Shown here in pieces: positions 37,899 through 42,203 of a stretch of DNA of 42,203 nucleotides (position 1 is the first letter of the stretch; every line of letters starts with the position of its first letter). Below the pieces are notes generated by a model. The model saw only the letters and a program-made list of their open reading frames with translations, did not search any database and had not been told where the DNA came from. The position numbers and the translations under genes are program-made. Source of the stretch: an uncultured Actinomycetes bacterium (GTDB taxonomy: Bacteria; Actinomycetota; Acidimicrobiia; Acidimicrobiales; Microtrichaceae); NCBI GenBank assembly GCA_903868545.1, contig CAIPVR010000315.1, positions 1 through 42,203 of the forward strand, written 5' to 3'.

Positions 37899-38990
37899 GT
37901 GAAGTTCCGATGCGAGCGAGACATCCTCGTGGAGGCGCTGGGCACTGCCGGGCGCGCCGCCACCACTCGCCCTGCGCTGCCCGTGCTGTCCGGCCTGCGG
38001 CTGTCGCTCGAAGGTGACCGGCTCGAGGTCACCGGTAGCGACCTGGACCTGACGATCAGCACCACCGTCGAGGTCGCGGGCGCGGAGGACGGCGTGGCGG
38101 TGCTGCCGGCCAAGCTCGTGGGCGACATCGTGCGGAACCTCGAACCCGGTGCCGTGGAACTCGACACGTCCGGCGAACGGCCCCGCATCTCGGCCGGTCG
38201 TTCGGAGTTCTTCCTGAACGCCATCCCGGCCGACGAGTACCCGCTGCCGTCGGAGCCCCAGGGCGAGACCGTGGTACTCGGCGCGGAACACCTCGCCGAC
38301 GGCCTTCGTCAGGTCGTCGGTGCGGCATCGACCGACGAATCCCGCCAGATCCTGACCGGTGTCCTCATGGCCGCGGAGGCCGATGGTCTGCGTCTGGTCT
38401 CCACGGATTCGTACCGACTGGCCTTCCGTGACCTCCCCGGCAACGCTGCGCTGGAGCAGGGCCAGCACGTGCTCGTGCCCTCGCGGGCCCTGCAGGAACT
38501 GGCCCGGGCCCTCGGCGACGCCTCGGAGGTGCGACTCACGCTGGCGGAGCAGATGGCGTCGTTCGAGGTGGGTCCGCTGCGGCTCGTCACCCGCCTGATC
38601 AAGGGTGACTTCCCGGACTACGAGAAGCTGATCCCCTCCGACATGCCCAACTGCCTCACCGTGGAACGCCAGACGTTGCAGGACGCCATCCGCCGGGTCC
38701 GCCTGATGGCCCGCGAGAACAGCCCGATCCGCCTGAGCATGGGACCTGACGGCCTCGAGCTGCGGGCGATCACCCAGGACGTGGGCGAGGCGGTGGAGGA
38801 GCTGGACGCGAAGTACGACGGTGAGCCCCTCACCGTGGCGTTCAACCCCGACTACCTGATGAACGGCCTGGAGGTCAGCCCCGGCGAGGAGGTCTCGCTC
38901 GAGACCCGTGACGCCCAGCGGCCGGCGGTCCTGCGCTCCACCGGGAGCACGGATTTCCTCTATCTGCTGATGCCCGTCCGGGTGGGCTGA
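37899..38990 (+). CDS. dnaN: DNA polymerase III subunit beta (sliding clamp)
   Basis: A 363-residue clamp with three similar domains: MKFRCERDILVEALGTAGRA, then VLGAEHLADGLRQVVGAAST and QTLQDAIRRVRLMARENSPI. The C-terminal end LLMPVRVG is the canonical clamp tail (LMPV/MR). The dimeric ring tethers polymerase to DNA. Start GTG at 37899, after GGAAAGCGAGA. recF starts 28 bp after its stop. Confidence 0.98.
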   Translation: MKFRCERDILVEALGTAGRAATTRPALPVLSGLRLSLEGDRLEVTGSDLDLTISTTVEVAGAEDGVAVLPAKLVGDIVRNLEPGAVELDTSGERPRISAGRSEFFLNAIPADEYPLPSEPQGETVVLGAEHLADGLRQVVGAASTDESRQILTGVLMAAEADGLRLVSTDSYRLAFRDLPGNAALEQGQHVLVPSRALQELARALGDASEVRLTLAEQMASFEVGPLRLVTRLIKGDFPDYEKLIPSDMPNCLTVERQTLQDAIRRVRLMARENSPIRLSMGPDGLELRAITQDVGEAVEELDAKYDGEPLTVAFNPDYLMNGLEVSPGEEVSLETRDAQRPAVLRSTGSTDFLYLLMPVRVG

Positions 38991-39018
38991 CCGCCCCGCT
39001 CGGGCGGCCGCCGGACGC

Positions 39019-40125
39019 ATGCGGATCCGACGCATCTGGTTGAGCGACTTCCGTTCGTACCGCGAACTGGAGCTCGAGCTGCCCGCGGGACTGACCGTGC
39101 TCGTGGGCGACAACGGGCGTGGCAAGACCAACCTGGTGGAGGCGGTGTCGTACCTCTCCACGCTCCGGTCGTTCCGGGGTGCCCCGACCGAGGCGCTCGT
39201 GCGTGTGGGGGCCGACCGGGCCGTCGTCCGGGCCGAGGTGGACCACGACGGCCGTGAGGCCCTGGTGGAGGCGGAGGTGGTCCCGGGCGGCCGGGGTCGG
39301 GTGCTCGTCAACCGTCAGCGGCTGTCGCGCACGAGCGACCTCCTCGGCGTGGTCCGCACCACGGTCTTCGCTCCCGATGACCTCGAACTGGTCAAGGGTG
39401 GTCCGGCCGGCCGCCGCGAGCTCCTCGACGACGCCCTCGTGTCGCTGCGCCCGGCCGACCACCTGGTCCGCTCCGAGTGGGAGCGGGCGCTGCGCCAGCG
39501 CAACGCCTTGCTCAAGCAGGTCCACGGACGCCTCGACGAGTCGGCGGCACTCACGCTCGAGGTCTGGGACGACAAGGCGGCCCGGGCCGGCGAACGGCTC
39601 ACCGACCTCCGGGCCGCCCTGGTCGAGCGGCTGGTACCGCTGGTGGGCCGGGCCTACACGGACCTGTCCGGTGAGGAGGCAGCGGTCACCGTCGAGCTGC
39701 GGTCGGCCTGGCGGGAGGACGGCCTCGCGGCTGCACTCGTGCGGCACCGCCCCGACGATCTCCGCCGGGGTGTCACCACCGTCGGTCCCCACCGGGACGA
39801 GTTGTACCTCGCACTGGACGGCATGCCGCTGCGGACCCATGCCTCCCAGGGCGAGCAGCGGTGTTGTGCGCTGGCGCTGCGGCTGGCCGTGCACCGGCTC
39901 CTGGCCGAGGAGTTCGGTGAACCCCCGGTCCTGCTGCTCGACGACGTCCTGTCGGAACTGGACCCGGACCGGGCGGCGGCCCTGCTCCGGTCCCTTCCGC
40001 CGGGCCAGACGCTGCTCACCACGGCCGTCGGCGTGCCGGCCGGTGTGGAACCCGCCCTGGTGGGTACGGTGGGCACGGGCGCGACCGGCACGGTGGTGGA
40101 CACCGGCGTCGACCGGGATCGCTAG
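39019..40125 (+). CDS. recF: DNA replication and repair protein RecF
   Basis: A 368-residue SMC-like ATPase: MRIRRIWLSDFRSYRELELE, Walker A VGDNGRGKTNLVEA, signature ASQGEQRCCALALRLA and Walker B VLLLDDVLSELDPDRAAALL. RecF helps load RecA on gapped DNA. ATG start at 39019. The TAG stop lies inside the -10 hexamer of the next gene. Confidence 0.97.
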   Translation: MRIRRIWLSDFRSYRELELELPAGLTVLVGDNGRGKTNLVEAVSYLSTLRSFRGAPTEALVRVGADRAVVRAEVDHDGREALVEAEVVPGGRGRVLVNRQRLSRTSDLLGVVRTTVFAPDDLELVKGGPAGRRELLDDALVSLRPADHLVRSEWERALRQRNALLKQVHGRLDESAALTLEVWDDKAARAGERLTDLRAALVERLVPLVGRAYTDLSGEEAAVTVELRSAWREDGLAAALVRHRPDDLRRGVTTVGPHRDELYLALDGMPLRTHASQGEQRCCALALRLAVHRLLAEEFGEPPVLLLDDVLSELDPDRAAALLRSLPPGQTLLTTAVGVPAGVEPALVGTVGTGATGTVVDTGVDRDR

Positions 40126-40128
40126 CGT
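40123..40128 (+). promoter_or_regulatory. Leaderless-type -10 of the DciA gene, overlapping the recF stop
   Basis: TAGCGT, whose first three bases are the recF stop, lies 7 nt before the ATG at 40136. Confidence 0.5.
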
Positions 40129-40135
40129 CGCCGCC

Positions 40136-40462
40136 ATGGGATGGGAGCCGTTGCCGGAGGACCGACGCACCACCCGGCGTCTCGACGAGGTGCTCGAGCG
40201 GCTCCACCGGACCCTCGGGCTCGCCCGGCCGGATGCCGTCCGCACGCTGCAGGAGGGCTGGCCCCGGCTGGTGGGTCCGACGCTCGCGTCGGCGTGCGCC
40301 CTCGAGTCGTTGCACGACGGTCGGTTGGTGGTCGCGGTGCAGGATCCGGCCGTCGCCGAGCACCTCCGTTGGCAGGCGGCCGACCTGGTCGTGGCCGCCA
40401 ACGAGCTGTGCGGCGGGGAGGTGGTGACCTCCGTGGAGGCCCGTGTGCGTCGGCCCGGCTGA
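40136..40462 (+). CDS. dciA: DciA/DUF721 family protein
   Basis: A 108-residue protein with the DUF721 core: LERLHRTLGLARPDAVRTLQ, EGWPRLVGPTLASACALESL, HDGRLVVAVQDPAVAEHLRW. In actinobacteria this gene sits between recF and gyrB (Rv0004 in M. tuberculosis). DciA is the ancestral loader or operator of DnaB, replacing DnaC in most bacteria. Here its presence fits with dnaB being in the same region. There is no ribosome-binding site; TAGCGT lies 7 nt upstream. Confidence 0.92.
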   Translation: MGWEPLPEDRRTTRRLDEVLERLHRTLGLARPDAVRTLQEGWPRLVGPTLASACALESLHDGRLVVAVQDPAVAEHLRWQAADLVVAANELCGGEVVTSVEARVRRPG

Positions 40463-40512
40463 GGCACCTGCGACGCCTGTGGTGACGGTCCCGACCGGGC
40501 TCCCGTGCCCGC

Positions 40513-40529
40513 TCCCGGGCGGCCCGGGA
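40513..40529 (+). terminator. Hairpin after the recF-dciA unit
   Basis: TCCCGGG (40513-40519) and CCCGGGA (40523-40529) around CGG, about 50 bp after the dciA stop. No T-tract. Confidence 0.5.
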
Positions 40530-40548
40530 ACACCCCGTCGCGGTGGTA

Positions 40549-40567
40549 GGGTGACGCCTCGTCACCC
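40549..40567. repeat. Inverted repeat at the gyrB promoter region
   Basis: GGGTGACG (40549-40556) and CGTCACCC (40560-40567) pair perfectly around CCT. It overlaps a possible -10, TAGGGT (40547-40552), so it may be an operator or a leader hairpin. Confidence 0.5.
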
Positions 40568-40583
40568 ACCGCCCGGGGCCACG

Positions 40584-40603
40584 TCATCCACACGTTGTCC
40601 ACA
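40584..40603 (+). promoter_or_regulatory. Two DnaA-box-like sites upstream of gyrB
   Basis: TCATCCACA (40584-40592) and TTGTCCACA (40595-40603) are in the same orientation with 2 nt between them. The second equals the box consensus. They lie 75-94 bp before the gyrB start, downstream of the possible -10. Confidence 0.6.
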
Positions 40604-40656
40604 GGCTCGCCCACCAGGGTGACCGAGGGGTCCGAACCCGTGGTCCGGGGCCCTGA

Positions 40657-42203
<1,547 letters not shown>

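Overview
This is a very GC-rich chromosomal window from the replication-origin region of an actinobacterium. The gene content and order (rpmH-rnpA-yidD-yidC-jag-rsmG-parA-parB, then dnaA-dnaN-recF-dciA-gyrB), the many GTG/TTG starts, an ECF sigma/anti-sigma pair next to trxB-trxA, and a DUF6049-kinase-CwlM block all resemble the flanks of the mycobacterial origin. The absence of MurJ from its usual place and the arrangement of the other genes suggest a deep-branching actinobacterium, perhaps Acidimicrobiia; that placement is inference. No tRNA, rRNA, insertion sequence, prophage or CRISPR array was seen. The only mobile element is an intein in DnaB.

Layout. 1-3275: the end of aat, a convergent multi-membrane protein, and a VOC protein with an alpha/beta hydrolase. 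3276-3626: a structured intergenic region that may encode a small RNA. 3627-6123: an ABC exporter. 6246-8109: an arsenic cassette (ArsR-LMWP fusion, aquaporin, ArsC) behind a perfect palindromic operator. 8215-12485: rpsF-ssb-rpsR-rplI and intein-bearing dnaB. 12699-17585: panB, a 59-residue zinc-ribbon-like gene, a class A PBP, a DUF5318 protein and a methyltransferase. 17620-21532: universal stress protein, CCA-adding enzyme, HDAC-like deacetylase and GNAT. 21529-29698: DUF6049, Ser/Thr kinase, ECF sigma factor, putative anti-sigma factor, a small membrane protein, trxB, trxA and a CwlM-like pseudo-amidase. 29849-35740: parB, parA, rsmG, jag, yidC, yidD, rnpA and rpmH on the minus strand, with two parS sites. 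35741-42203: oriC (both sides of dnaA), dnaA, dnaN, recF, dciA and a partial gyrB.

How it fits together. Most core genes point away from oriC. DnaA-box-like sites lie around dnaA, in front of gyrB, in the cwlM-parB gap, and as a phased same-orientation series in front of dnaB. The DUF6049-kinase-sigma-redoxin-CwlM block looks like an envelope-growth module: the kinase has intact catalytic residues and a discoidin-like extracellular part, and sits where mycobacteria carry a MurJ-pseudokinase fusion. At least seven genes have a TANNNT -10 hexamer 6-8 nt before the start codon, or a close variant, and no ribosome-binding site, so leaderless transcription appears common.
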